Assembly (NCBI GenBank): GCA_963970005.1
Contig: CAXAMN010003125.1
Coordinates: 49,444-113,443, forward strand
Length of the DNA stretch: 64,000 bases
Source: Durusdinium trenchii
Taxonomy: Eukaryota > Sar > Dinophyceae > Suessiales > Symbiodiniaceae
Direction: 5' to 3'
A program made the position numbers and the translations under genes. Every line of letters starts with the position of its first letter. Positions within the stretch are counted from its first letter, which is position 1. Below are positions 8,641 through 19,902 of the stretch, one piece after another. The notes beneath the pieces are model-generated. The model was not told the DNA's origin, searched no databases, and worked only from the letters and a program-made list of their open reading frames with translations.

Positions 8641-9640
8641 TGAGGAACGTCGCCAAGACCTACTTCCAGGAGAACCACATCTACACGACCATGAAGTCCT
8701 TTGCGGAGAAGATGAAACGCATGAAGATCGACCTTCTCGAGATCTTTGCAGGTTCGGCTAACCTCTCCACTCGAGCTGTACTACGCGGATTGAGCTCGCT
8801 GGAACCCATCGACAAGGAGATCAATGTGGACCTCTACACAGCGGCGTCTATAAGTTCCAACCGCTGTTGGTCCACATCCCGTGACCATGCAATGTTCGGA
8901 ACCTCTTCAAACGAGAACGTGAACTACAGCTGGCGACCGCAAGAACTTCAAGATCTACGTGATCAAGATCGCATCCTGGTGGACTTTGGCTGCGACGTCA
9001 CGCACTACCAGAACGAACATGATCGTCTATATCTGGGCGAGAATCCTTTGAGATCAGGAATCTGGATCACACCTTCCGTGAAGGCCGTGCTGAACCTCAG
9101 CCCAGAGAACATGATCGCCCAATGCGATGCTGGAGCCTATTGCGCTGAGTCTGAGAAGTTAACTTGGACCACCAGCCGGTCGTCAAGACACGTCAACGGA
9201 CCACCAACTCCAAGCACATCGCCAAGGAGCTCCAGCAGAAGATGACGCCTGAACAAAAGGCGTGCGCTGTTCCGCCACACCAAAGCAAGCGGTGAATACT
9301 GCAATGGCTTGGCTGACGCCATTCTTCGAACGGCGCTTCCAGAACACCCACAAGAGACCATTCAACCTGGCCCCATCCGACGACGTCTACAAGATCGTTC
9401 AGAGAAGTTGGTGCCTTGGAAGCTTGAACGTGTCGCAGGCTACATGGACACCAGCTGCTCGAAGATGGCCCAATGACATCCCCTTCGCACATCGTGGAGG
9501 AGCTTTCATGACCGCCGAGGGCAAGATCATTTTGGAGCACGAAGACCTGTCAGCCATTGCGCGGGTCGGTCGGCGTCTTTTTCTCTGGAGATGCGCCGGA
9601 GGACGAGATCGAAGAGCCTCCAGATGAAGAACCTCACGAA
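8640..9640 (+). pseudogene. cytosine-5 DNA methyltransferase-like domain in the retrotransposon
   Basis: About 200 codons are open from 8640, continuing in other frames to the 3' LTR. KIDLLEIFAGSANLSTRAVL (about 8728-8787) fits motif I of class-I SAM-dependent C5 methyltransferases (D-L-x-x-G-x-G type). LEPIDKEINVDLYTA fits the segment that follows it. A Pro-Cys pair survives in a shifted frame near 8882, where motif IV (PPC, catalytic Cys) is expected. LYLGENPLRSGIW sits where motif VI (E-N-V) is expected, with Pro for Val. Cytosine methyltransferases have been reported inside dinoflagellate retrotransposons. This copy is frameshifted around motif IV and between 9150 and 9640, so it is probably inactive. 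Methylation activity for this subfamily is inferred. Confidence 0.6.
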
Positions 9641-9644
9641 CCAG

Positions 9645-9820
9645 CCTTTAGGTCATGTCAGTTGTGTGTGCGTTCGAGCATGTCGAAAGCCGCCTGAACC
9701 TTCACACTCCCTTGAGTTGGCCACCTGAGCCTTACTTTTACATGTGCGGCCGCTACTTCGCTTCTTCGCTTTTCGCAGAGCTTTGAAATCCAGAGTGCTC
9801 GAAGCACGCACTACTGTGAG
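9645..9820 (+). repeat. 3' LTR of the 0.5-9.8 kb retrotransposon
   Basis: This is the direct repeat of 504-696. It abuts the acidic end of the methyltransferase-containing frame (EPPDEEPHEPAF). No clear polypurine tract is present. Confidence 0.75.
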
Positions 9821-11140
9821 ACCTACGAGATAAGGCACTGTTTATAAAAAAACGTGTTTTTTGGTGGAGGTGGTCTTAGCAGTTTGCAGAGGGCCAAAAG
9901 AAAAGAATTAAATAGGTCCCATCAGCGTGCCAATGGCCATACTTGTCATTTGACTTCGACAAACGACGGGTATATGACAAAAAACACACTAGGTTTCCTT
10001 TTGTAGAAACGTGTCATGTTGTAGAGAACTTGAAGGAGCAGTCATTGAAACGTATGTAATTCTTGAAACATGAGTCATTCTATTTGGATTTATTTTGCTG
10101 CCAAAGCCAAGTGGCCCAAAGACCAATGTATATCTATTTGCAACATCGGCTGCGTAACCTCACACCCCCCAACTTACCAGGGGATGCTTTCTTGCTGGTT
10201 TTCTGCCATGGGCACTGGTCCCGTTTAATCCTGTGTATTTGGCGTATTTTGATTGATCTTTTGGACCATTCGCACAACCCACCAAGGCACAGGCGCATGG
10301 GTGGAGCGTTGTTGACAAAGTTGGAATGGGAGCTCCACAGTCGATTCATGAACCCATGTGTCCACAGCCTCTTATAATGAGAGTCTCAGTCCCCAAGAAA
10401 TCACCAAGGATCGCTGGAAATCACTGCCAAGGAATCACACCAAGTCATATGGAATTTAGGGGCTTACGCCCAACTGCGGGCCAGCAGGGTTCAGTGGCAC
10501 GGTTTGTTGTTGTTTTTGTTTTGTGGGGGTGGTGGGGGGTGAGGGTGGGGATGGGGATGTGGGTGGAGTCGTGGTGTGGTTGTGGTTGTGGTTGTGGTTG
10601 TTGTTGGTGTCGCCCACGGTGTAGCTGTTGTGGTTGGTGTTGTTGGTGTTGGCGGTGTTTCTGGTACTGTGTTGTAGGAACAGGAAAGGGACCAACGAAA
10701 AAGAAAGCGCCATAAATGCAAGGCAACTTGGACGGCATAAGTCGCAGTTTGAGGCCATCTTGAGCCGTCTTGAAGGAAGGAGGAGGAGATACCCTGACGA
10801 ACATGTTAAAAACAAGAGGCATTTAAGAAGAGCATCTTAATCCACACTGCTAACAAAACACTGTATGTTTCAAGGCTTTTGTGCGTGCGTTGTCGCAAAA
10901 GCCGGATATTTGCGAGGTTTTCTAGCCCCTCCGTTTTCGCCCGGGCGGGCCTCCAAGCATCCTCCTTCGTGGCCCTGCAAGTTTACCCGTGCCAAACCCC
11001 CCCACATGGTCTACGTGTGGTCAGCGGCAGGCCCTGCAGACTTAGCCAGGGCCACCCCCATACCGATATCCACGTTCTTGCTCCAATGGCCTTTCGGCCC
11101 AAGACTTAAAGAACTCTGCATTGGCATTGAGATCCACGAA
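9821..11140. other. no gene seen; G/T-rich microsatellite at 10500-10660
   Basis: Apart from an imperfect (GGTTGT)n/(GGTGGG)n tract at 10500-10660 I see no domain, exon or mobile element. The long open frames across the tract are a by-product of its composition. Confidence 0.5.
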
Positions 11141-11149
11141 GCTTTTTAG

Positions 11150-11425
11150 TATTGTTCAGACTTCATGGAGCGAAACGGGTGGCCAGCCTGGCTTGGGGGC
11201 CCCAAGGTCCCGCAAGAGGCTTGAGGGGGCAAGAAAACTGTGCCACACAACAGGCTTCGAAGCCTCATAGAAAGACACAATTCTGACGGCTTAAGTCCAA
11301 GCTGCCGAGGAGGGCTTGAGGGGCAAGAAAGCCATGCCACATGGCAGTTTCTAAGCTGCCAAGAGGGTTTGGGGGCAAGAAAACCGTCCAGGCTTCTGAG
11401 GAGGGCATGCTCCGGCCAAACAAAG
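11150..11425. repeat. degenerate tandem repeat around GAGGGCTTGAGGGGCAAGAAA
   Basis: Three or four diverged units of GAGG(G)CTTGAGGGGGCAAGAAAxC with intervening AGCTGCC/AAGCCTC occur at about 11215, 11310, 11355 and 11395. Units are spaced irregularly (40-100 bases). Confidence 0.45.
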
Positions 11426-11625
11426 CTCCACACCGAAGGTGGCCCCATGCGCCGCCCTGCCTTGGCAGGCGCTAGGCAGGGTCGGCGGATGAAGTCGTCA
11501 CATTACCATATTAGACGCACGCTCCGCTCAATTTGATGTGTTGGTTTTTTGCAACTGGCTGAGAAGTTTGTTTGACATCTGTGTTGTTGCCGACAAAGTG
11601 GCGTATGCGCCGTGCATCCATTGAG

Positions 11626-12450
11626 GCCCTATTTATTTGCTGGTTTTTTGGCGCTGTTCATATTTGGTCTTATCCTGGGGTTGCTTCCCTTGTGGCAGCC
11701 TTGGCCGAAAGATTGAAAATCGATCTGCACACAATTCACCTGCAAGGATGGGGGTCCCTATCTCCATCAGCACTGCCATCTATGATTGTTTGGGCGTGTG
11801 AGCGTCAGCTGCAGACATGTTGCTGTAAGTTGTGTTTCAACATTGAAAAATTTGATGCACAGAGGCCACCAGGTGGAAGGATTTCAAAGTGTAGTCGACT
11901 GTTTGTTGACCAAAGTTGATCACGTGGTACCAGTTTTGTTCATTGAGGTTCTGTTGTTTTCCTTTGCCATCATTTTTGATACCCAGATTCTTGGCGGCAA
12001 GTGAGGTTCTTCCTGAGCAAGTGTTTTTCTTGTGGTTTTGCAGCCGAATCTGTATATACTGCATACTGCATTTTTTCGACGTTATCAAAGTGTTATGTAC
12101 CACAATAAGAATATATAATATACAAAGTGATTTTTAGCGATGTGTACCGTTCAGAAGGCTGATGCTTGGCGAATGGGGAGGACACAAGGCCTGAACAAAA
12201 CATAGACAGTTCGTACTTGAGAGAGAGAGAGAGAAAAAAAAACACATATATATATATATACACATTGTCATGGGACAATGTGTGCAAGAAATGAAAAATA
12301 ATTGGGTTGTTCCGCAAAGCATGAAAAGACTGTTCTGGTGATCTGAGTGATTCCCATAATTAGATGTGCAATGTGAAACTGAAGATTGCTGCAGGTGGCA
12401 GTTTCCATTGATGAATACGTGTTCGCCGCTTTGAATCTCTACATGGACCT
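11626..12450 (+). CDS. Bax inhibitor-1/Lifeguard (TMBIM) family membrane protein, partial, multi-exon
   Basis: Three exon-like blocks read in order as one TMBIM protein. 11626 to about 11690 gives YLFAGFLALFIFGLILGLL, a membrane helix. About 11910-12000 gives VLFIEVLLFSFAIIFDTQIL then GGK, the family's conserved helix ending in the acidic (Y/F)DTQ motif. 12394 to about 12450 gives VSIDEYVFAALNLYMDLF, the family's (E)EYxFAALNLYLDI motif. The second block ends at a GT donor (12001) and the third begins at a CAG acceptor, with the phase preserved (AA+G). TMBIM proteins are multi-pass ER/Golgi/plasma-membrane proteins that modulate calcium leak and cell death. Upstream helices and the final helix were not found. 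The gene is either split over further introns or decaying. Confidence 0.6.
12222..12262. repeat. microsatellite (GA)n-A-(TA)n
   Basis: GAGAGAGAGAGAG, a run of A, then ATATATATATATACAC. It lies in the intron between the second and third TMBIM exons. Confidence 0.8.
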
Positions 12451-12845
12451 CTTCCAAGTCGAGCTTGCATATTCTCCATATGCATTTCAGCTATGCGACC
12501 CTGACTTTTTGATAAGGACATCATCAACATATTCCTTCATGTGCTTTCTCTTTTTGGTGAGCGGCGGCGGTAGAGACCACTGCGTCAAGCATGTACTGTG
12601 ATTTGATGTGATTTGAATATAGTTGAATCTTGAGTTTTTGCCTGGTTTTGCCTTCTCAAAGACCCGGATGTCACACAATGGCGGCGGAAAGAAGACACAC
12701 GCTGTCACACCGTCGGCGGAAATGTGAGCTTGCTGGCGCGTTAGCCATTTTCTTATCCCGCACTGATTTATACGAGCTGGTTGCAGTAAGTATCGAGAGA
12801 ACATCTGCAGAATCAGCTGCTCAAGCCGAGCCAGCGACACTTGGT

Positions 12846-13841
12846 CATGGATGAAGGCGGAGTTGATAGTGAGAATGTTTTGTTTGTTTTGTATGTCTAT
12901 GTCCGTCCAATTGAGCTCCAGCTTGAGGTGCAGATGAGATTGAGTCCGCTTTGACCCAGCTTTTCAAAGCGTATGATTTAGATGAGTGTGGATCCTTGGA
13001 TGCTGCACACCTCGTGACGGGAATGCAATGGAATGCACGTCCTGTGATGATTGTGACGTATTGTACCATCAAACATATGGATTCATGTAGCATTCATGCT
13101 ATGCGTCATGCACCGCAATGCCAGGTCTGGCTTTCTCAGCCGTGAGGAGTTCCTGGCCATTGAGATGCGATTGCACTATGAGGATGGCCAGGCAAGAATC
13201 CACAGAAATTGTTTGGAAAGATCCTTTTCCAATTCGCCCAGCTTCAAGTGCAGAAGGCTTAGAAGGAAGAAAGTTTGGTAACAGTTTCGTTCCAGAATCT
13301 AGTGAGATAACTAACGGTTTCTTCCCAATGGAATTCAGGCGGAGGAGTTTCTACCCCAAACTAAATGTTCATACTACAAATTTACTTCGGGGTGGAAACT
13401 CCTCCGCCGGAATTCCACTGTGTTCTCCTGTAGAAGTCTAAGGAGAAAGGTTCTTTTTTTCCTCTTTATATGTTTGTTCTCAACGTTTGTCTTGAAGTCT
13501 TGTTTGTCTATATACATGTACTTGCTAATTGTTCTTTCAGGTGTACCGTGGAGAATCTGGATGTGCCAAGATGACACTTGCAGATCTCGACTCGAGCGGG
13601 TTTCTAGATTTTCAGGACTTCACAGCGTATGACATGCAAGATCGTGCATTGCTGCAGACTTCAGTCAAACAATTCGTTGCTCTATCGTGAGGAGTTCCGA
13701 GTCCGAACCCTGACCGCGTACCAGGAGATGGGTATGTCTCGCCAGGAGGCGGTGAAGTATCCAAAAATACAAGTCCAATCTTTGCAATGTGCCGAGATGT
13801 ACAGTAAATACAAAATATTCTACATTTATCCTGAAAGGTAG
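12846..13841 (+). CDS. EF-hand calcium-binding protein, exon cluster 1
   Basis: Three EF-hand-like segments are read in order. The loop at 12975-13010 is DLDECGSLDAAH, preceded by helix ESALTQLFKAY. A second at about 13110-13170 is NARSGFLSREEFLAIEM, with the first loop acids degraded. The third, at 13583-13618, is DLDSSGFLDFQD, canonical at positions 1, 3, 5, 6, 8 and 12, in an exon starting after the CAG at 13540. REEFRVRTLTAYQEMGMSRQ follows in another frame at about 13690-13755. The exons are separated by GT/AG-like boundaries and one intron contains a hairpin element. It stands just downstream of the TMBIM exons on the same strand. The family (calmodulin-like, CDPK-type or other) cannot be told. 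Decay of single exons is possible. Confidence 0.55.
13327..13419. repeat. short hairpin element inside an intron
   Basis: The arms 13327-13367 and 13378-13419 are inverted copies (AATGGAATTCAGGCGGAGGA against its complement) at about 85% identity with a loop near 10 bases. All but two mismatches are transitions. Confidence 0.8.
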
Positions 13842-13859
13842 GTGTGCAGCATACTTGAA

Positions 13860-16790
13860 ATGCGAATATGTTAACTTGCATGTTCCGAGTTGAGTCATGC
13901 TAAGGGTAGACAAGAATGGAGCCTGCAACAATGCCAGGTCTTGGATCATATGACCGAGCAGACTCAGAAGGCGGCGCTACAGTGCAATGCGCATGCATTC
14001 AATGCATCATAAACGACACAATCATGGTCAATAATCTATGCCACTCTGCCTTTGTGCCATAAATGGCTTGAGGTGCACGTTGCTTTTAGGTGATTTGAAA
14101 GGCAAAGCCAGCTCAATGTAGAAGCTGGTGCTAGCTGTAAATGGTGTCAAGCTAGTTTCAGGTTGAGTCACATGCTGAGCAAGCTATATCTTGAGGTGGC
14201 AAGATATGGCAAGTTGTCAAATGACTTAATTAATTGGCGAGGTTGCGGGTACGCTGTTGTTGAGCTGGCTGGCCGGTGAAACTAGCCTGGTTTTGAAGGG
14301 GGAAGCTAGCGGTCTCCTGTTGGCATCTTTCGGCATTTTGGCGCAGTTTCGGCAGGGTATCTTGGGGTTGCGCTGGTCTACCGTCTACCGTGATTTGTCG
14401 CTGTGCCTCGTGATCCGTTCTTGCGCCTCGTGATCCGTTCTTGCGCCGTTTGGTGTGTCGCAATCGCCAACTCCACCCTTTAGTCCGAACTCAATCCAAT
14501 CAAGAGCAAACACTACTCTGCTTTACAAGGTGGCAGGCACCATGACTTGCATGTTGCAATGTGATTGACGTGAATGGCTTCCAGACTGCTTAGCCATCCA
14601 GGCCCATGGAGGACAGTGCCCCATAAGTGTCAGGATTCACAATCGCAGAAAGTGCCTTGCCCCCCCAACAGATGGCTGCGCCACTTCCTCAAATGTAATG
14701 TTGCAAAAGGATAGTTGTAGAAGTTATAGAGTTGATCCCGGTTGAAGCAGTTCTGTAGGATCACAGAAGGGAAGGGAAAGAAAAACAAGAAGAAGAAGAA
14801 GAAGCAGAAGAATGGAAAAGGACGCTGGAAGGGCACTTTATGATGATTATATACAAACTTTCAGCATCACTCGCCAGGTCCAAGGTTTGGAAGATCACGT
14901 AGATTCTTAGAGAAGAAGGGAATATGGGCAGGAGGAAAGAACAGAAGCAACAGGGAAGGCGTGTTTTCCCCAAATAGTCTCACTAAGGACTTCTTGCCAA
15001 AGGTCCAGGTTCTACAATTAGGTTTTCGTGTGCACGTGATGCTGTGCTCATTATTGGACGTGGAGGTCACTTTAGTCAACGGTGTAGGTTCGACCTATTT
15101 CGAGGGAGCGTAAATTTAAAGTGATGAGAAGGCGGGATATGTTCTCTTGCCAAGTGCAGCTTAGCATGTGGCAACAGCTTCGATGTGGCCAGGGAATCAT
15201 GAACTCCAGATACTGTAGACTCTTCATTCACGCTTTTGGATGACGTCTCATGCAAAAGCTTCGTTCTGCGAGATTCTAGTTCATTTTTCATGGCAGCACT
15301 TTGAGACACTCCACATTCTGGTTTGGTGGCAAGTTGTAAGAGTGTCAAGAGATCCTCACAACTTCAATGTTGTAAAGATGGTGATGCTTTGGGGAAGCAA
15401 TTAATTTTATAGCTATCAGATCTTTGTCAGAGATCCTGGTTAATGCATTCGCAAGCACCTCACAAACAGATTTTGCAGAGAGCCAGGATCAAGGCACCCT
15501 AGTGAGTGATCCTACATGATATCAGAGATGTGGTACTGTACCCAGACATACCTAGACCCTGCAGAATTCCAGACATTTGCATAATTGTAAATTGGATGAT
15601 CTCATAACAAAGCAAACACTTGCCCCACATTTCTACATAAATCCCGACCCGTCGAAATTGACGTCCAGGATTGTGTAGGCGTAGGAATTTGAATAGCGCA
15701 GACGAGAAGACGGGTAAGAAGGCAAGAAAAGGCAGCAGGGAGGATGTGGACGGATTTGTCATTGACAACAGTTACACTCCCTAAATTAAATTAATCATGG
15801 AAGCGGAAAACCACCTGTTTGTAGAGGAAAGTGGTCATCCAAGGGGCCATGTTTCATCTCCGTGTTTATTCGGGAGTGTATATTCGGAAGCCTGTGGTTT
15901 GAGAAATGATCCGTATTGGGAGCAAGCAGCAGGATCAATGATGCAATTCCTGAACAATGGTAAACGACAAGGACAGAGTAGAAATGATACAGTGGATAGA
16001 ACTTGCTATGACGAAGACAGAGATAAGATAGCCTTTCAACCAGTTTTGTACTGTATGTATAAACGGCACTATTGGTGTGAAGAATCAGAAGTTCTGATTG
16101 TACTCACTAAAAAGTGATAGGACTTTTGTTCCCATAGGCTCCTTCACTTTGGATGTGCGCCAGTTTGTTGTTTAATGTTCACAGAAGTTTCAGAAAACAT
16201 TTGCAACATGCAGTCAATAAAAGTTGCAAAACAATATCGAGTCATACAGAGTGAGAGTAATCGCAGCACAAATTCAGAGCTGGCCCAACACTAATTACGT
16301 TAGCGCAAGCAAACCATGTCGACAGGCAACGTTGCATTGTTTTTTTTTGGTCAGGTGCTTCCAGGTGGTACTACTTTGTCCAACTTTACCACACGTTAGC
16401 TACAGCAATCCATGAAGCAATGGAAAGACCAATACGCAATGACCCGTGAATGAATATGGACAACTTGTTCGAAGTTGAAGCCAGACCTCAGTGGCTGTTT
16501 GCCCAAAATTCTATGATTGAGCGCTTCAGCCACAGGCGCTGCTAGAAAGAGCCAAGATGGGGCCTCGGTACCATGCAGGTATCCGACAGGCGCATTGGCG
16601 TGCCTTCACGCATTGAAAGAGAGCGTCGGTGTAATGTAGAGAGGATACTACCTGGTTCCTGGGCCGACATTCCAAAACATACAGTAATCAAGTTATGTTA
16701 AGTGCGCAATAGTGCGCACACAAAATGGAAGGTAGGGGCCTTGTTGAAGGGATGCGACCCTTATTTCCTCTTCCTCTTTTCATGCTTACT
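13860..16790. other. no gene seen; small tandem duplication at 14404-14445
   Basis: GCCTCGTGATCCGTTCTTGC is repeated twice in tandem at 14404-14445. A 106-codon frame at 15797-16117 has no recognisable motif and I do not call it. The rest may be intron of the EF-hand gene or intergenic. Confidence 0.4.
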
Positions 16791-16887
16791 TATGTTATAA
16801 GTTGCGTTTGGGCGAAAGGATGGTAACCTTCTTCAGTGTTTGTTCGGACGAGGGGAGTGTTGGCTTTGGTCGCTTGAAACGTTTCAG

Positions 16888-17171
16888 GCATTGCGGAACA
16901 TATTTGCTTTGTTTGATGTCAATGGTGATGGGTGCCTTTCGCCAGAGGACTGACCTGTTTTGCAACACAGGGCATATACAGCCAAGTGCATTGGTGCGTT
17001 CACACTATGCATTGCATGTACTTTGCCAACGCTGCTGCCTGCAAGTGCAAAAGTGTTCCTCCAAACAGTCCTTCATTTCCTTCTCAATTAATTTATCTCT
17101 TTGTAGACTGCGAGCGAAACCCGAAGATGGAGGAAGCTGTATGGATGAAATTCAAGGCTCATGTTAGAAGG
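16888..17171 (+). CDS. EF-hand calcium-binding protein, exon cluster 2
   Basis: After the acceptor TTTCAG at 16887 the frame reads ALRNIFALFDVNGDGCLSPE. The loop at 16915-16950 (D-V-N-G-D-G-C-L-S-P-E-D) is a near-ideal EF-hand. A TGA follows at once at 16951, so either a donor lies within the last codons (dinoflagellates also use GC and GA donors) or the copy is broken. A second block after TTTGTAG (17106) gives NPKMEEAVWMKFKAHVRR and stops at AAG|GTAAAAG (17171). It is the same strand as cluster 1 and may belong to the same gene. Confidence 0.5.
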
Positions 17172-17276
17172 TAAAAGTGTACTTGTCTACCACTTATATA
17201 AGATTCGTGCAATTGATTGACCATTCTGCTGTAGCAACAGTCTTTGAAAGTTCCAAGAAACAATATAATCCGGTCC

Positions 17277-17839
17277 ACCTATTAAAAAACACGCCCCCCC
17301 CCCTAATAAGGAAACCTCGGTCGCATTTTTTCTAATAGGGGGTCCCTGAAATCGGAGGGTCCAAAATAGGGTCACCTGGGAAGAGCTTTAAAGCCAAAAA
17401 GTAAATCAGTAAATTTTTATATAAAATCCTTTATTAAACTCGTATCAAAAATGCAAAAAAAGAAACCAGATCGAAGGGTCTTCCTTTTCCCCTACAAAAA
17501 TCTTCATTAGAATAGTGATTCTTCAGTAGACTAACAGCTAAAGCTTTCGAAAGGTGATGTCGCTGTGCCATGCGGTGTTGCCTCGGTGGCAAGTGCGTTT
17601 GCGTGAGTCCGTGCCATTGGGGAAAGGAAAGCGCGGCGTGTCATGGTGGATAGACAGGGCGGACAGAGGTGGGCAGTTACGGTTGTTTTTGGAACCTAAA
17701 AGAAAATACTCCTCCAAAGTCGGCAATGTTGGTAGTTTAGTAGCGGCTTGAAAGGGCGGTAATTTAAAAACAAATATAAGCCGTATTTAGGGGTTTCCGA
17801 CATGACTTTTTTCTAATGGGGGTCCGTTTTTAAATAGGT
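17277..17839. mobile_element. MITE-like element with ACCTATT ends
   Basis: Left end ACCTATTAAAAAAC (17277-17290); the right end reads ACCTATTTAAAAAC on the other strand (17826-17839), 13 of 14 matching. Just inside each end is a poly-C stretch next to CTAATA or its complement (CCCCCCTAATAAGG; CTAATGGGGGTCC). It contains a copy of another repeat (17572-17640). It is 563 bp with no coding sequence, and no target duplication was found. Confidence 0.5.
17572..17640 (+). repeat. dispersed repeat CCTCGGTGGCAAGTGCGTTT (copy 1)
   Basis: Related copies occur at 31247-31310 and 63940-63990. They share CCTyGGTGGmAAGT and a following GTGCCAyTGGGG. Confidence 0.6.
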
Positions 17840-17849
17840 ACTCGGGATT

Positions 17850-19400
17850 AATATAAGTTTGTATATATATACTGTAATATATATTATATTATATGTGAGA
17901 GAGAGAAGAAAAAGAGACCGATCAAGTCACTCATTGGAAGGTCAGTAGGTTCGCACCCTGTGACCTCGTGTTTGCAGACCTGTTGGTAACCCTTTGTAAC
18001 CTTGTATTTGTCCATTCCGTGCTGGTTCCAAAGGAGGCAGGGCAAGTTGACATGAGATGCCGCAATCAGCCTCACTCCTCCAAAGTGCTACCGTGAAAGA
18101 AAGAGTGCATGCTACAGTACATTGAAGTGCATAAAGGCACCAAGAATTTTGGCAGAACCATCACAAAGCAGGAAGCCAGAAAGCAGAGAATCGGATAAAA
18201 GCGCTACATGGGTAGACTGTGGACAGATCCCACATGTCCCGAACGATTCCTGGTTCCGTATCGCTGGGGCCTAAATGGTCAATGGTGTGGAGCTATAAAA
18301 ATACAGTCTCCAATCTCATCTCGGCTCTTCACATGCTTATCTAATGTTGAGCTGAATGAAGCAGCTTGGCATTGGAATTGCGAAGGAATGAGATGCGGAA
18401 CAACATTTGGAAAATAAATAGGACAAACGTTATAGAAATAAAAAGGGCATGAGGGTAGGAGAAACGTAGAATGCAACAACCTAAAAATTTGCAAAACACG
18501 CATAGCGCAATATGGATCATAGCGTAATATAGGGGGATGGGCGCCCGATGCCCTATATATTTCCTATGTTTGGCCCTATTGTTTTCCTAATTGTTTCATA
18601 TGTGCTTCCTTCATAATCTGTTCCTATGTTTTCCTGATGGATGTTCAATTTTCGGAAAAGTTGGCTGCCCAGTGACGGGTCTCTACCGGCCTAGACCCCC
18701 TACCTCTCAGGTCTGAACCCTTTGAACTTTGAACCCTGACACCCGCCACCAAAGCCCTGATTCCCTGTCCACTGCCAGGACCCAGCTTCCGGTTCCTTAT
18801 GTTGTTCCTATGTTTTTCCTATTGTCGAACAATTTTTCAATTTTTCTATCCATTTCGTGATTGTTTTCTAATTTATGATTTTTTGATCGTGCCCAATGGA
18901 AGTTTAGCTTCCTCAACATCATGCTTATCTTTCTCATCTCTCCACTCATCAGCAACTCCCTCATCACTACACTTGCTCCTTCTCACCCTCAACTTCCCAG
19001 AACCATCACCTGTCGCCTGCTGTCAATGCGGTGATTACAAGGAAAGCTTGTATTGACTTGTACGAATCCGGCGCAAGCTGATTGTTTCCTTCCTCAAAAT
19101 TGCCGTGCCTTCGGCTTGGCATGGAGTTGTGATAGAATGTCAACCGTTCACTTGGAATCGCTCCTCAAACGGAAATATTACCCTAGGTGGATCTTGACAT
19201 CCGCGTTGCCTCAGGAGTGGATATCAGCGCAGAAGACTGTGGCCTCGGAGGCATGGATATTTTTTGCAAAATATATGGTTCTGAGACATAGCGCATGAGT
19301 ATGCAAGCGTACGATTCGATCCAATACCCGAAACTCATTGGAATCGAAGAGTCTTGTGGCATGATTTTAAAACAACAAACACGTATTGTAATTATGTTTA
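17850..19400. other. no gene seen
   Basis: AT-rich near 17865-17895, then mixed sequence with TTCCTATGTTTTTCC-like repeats at 18555-18640 and 18800-18830. No exon is convincing. Confidence 0.4.
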
Positions 19401-19410
19401 TACTGCGTGT

Positions 19411-19450
19411 GTGTATGTATATGTATGTATGTATATATATATATATGTAT
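19411..19450. repeat. (TA/TGTA)n microsatellite
   Basis: TGTATGTATATGTATGTATG followed by TATATATATATATG. Confidence 0.75.
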
Positions 19451-19744
19451 GTTTGTGTGTTTTGCTTTGTATATGTATATTCTCGGATCGTGGGGATGAA
19501 AGATAGTTGGTGGTACATTCACAGTGTCAATGAGATACCACGGACACATCACCGAGCTTGGCAAATCCCATTGAATGAAGGGAGTTTACAAGAACTTGCT
19601 TGAGAATTGCATTTATGTTTCCCTCAGTTTTAGGTAAGTGATGACCTCGACGAAGGCCACTGCTGCAGCTTTGACTTTCAACATTCTTTCAACTTGGGCA
19701 GTTGGAAGTTGTGGCGTAAGAATGTAGCTTTGTTGCAAACAAGA

Positions 19745-19890
19745 ACCAAGAACTCAAAACAGCATGTATCTACTTTGCTACGCGAGGCTGGATTGATGAG
19801 GCGGCTTTCCAAGCTGCTGACACCAATGGAGACGGCGTACCGGGCTTGATGCTCCAAACTTGTCTATGGAAGAAGCCATGCCAGGCTTTT
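19745..19890 (+). CDS. EF-hand calcium-binding protein, exon cluster 3
   Basis: The frame reads ACIYFATRGWIDEAAFQAAD and continues TNGDGVPGL, an EF-hand with loop 19819-19854 (D-T-N-G-D-G at positions 1-6). After the loop the likely continuation, LDAPNLSMEEAMPGF, lies one frame over, so one base has been gained or lost near 19850 or the sequence is a relic. Its + orientation and spacing after clusters 1 and 2 make one long multi-EF-hand gene possible, but separate genes or duplicated pieces are equally possible. Confidence 0.45.
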
Positions 19891-19902
19891 GTCGCCACCA
19901 TA

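Larger units (their letters stand above)
504..9820 (+). mobile_element. Ty1/copia-like LTR retrotransposon carrying a methyltransferase-like domain; nested insertions
   Basis: Two direct repeats of about 190 bp (504-696 and 9645-9820) bracket gag, zinc-knuckle, aspartic-protease and methyltransferase-like sequence on the + strand, in that order. A primer-binding-site-like motif follows the left repeat. No reverse transcriptase, RNase H or integrase sequence was found between the repeats, so the copy is non-autonomous. Three later insertions sit inside it: a fold-back element (1993-2232), a TA-flanked MITE (2534-2767) and a DNA transposon (3344-6955). Without them the element would be roughly 5.2 kb. 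Frameshifts break every coding section. Assignment to copia rests on gag, the protease and domain order as known from dinoflagellates. The exact LTR ends and the target duplication could not be fixed. Confidence 0.75.

Noticed and set aside
10445-10822. His/Thr/Gln-rich and Cys/Trp-rich open frames on both strands
   Set aside because: They translate a G/T microsatellite; no independent support.
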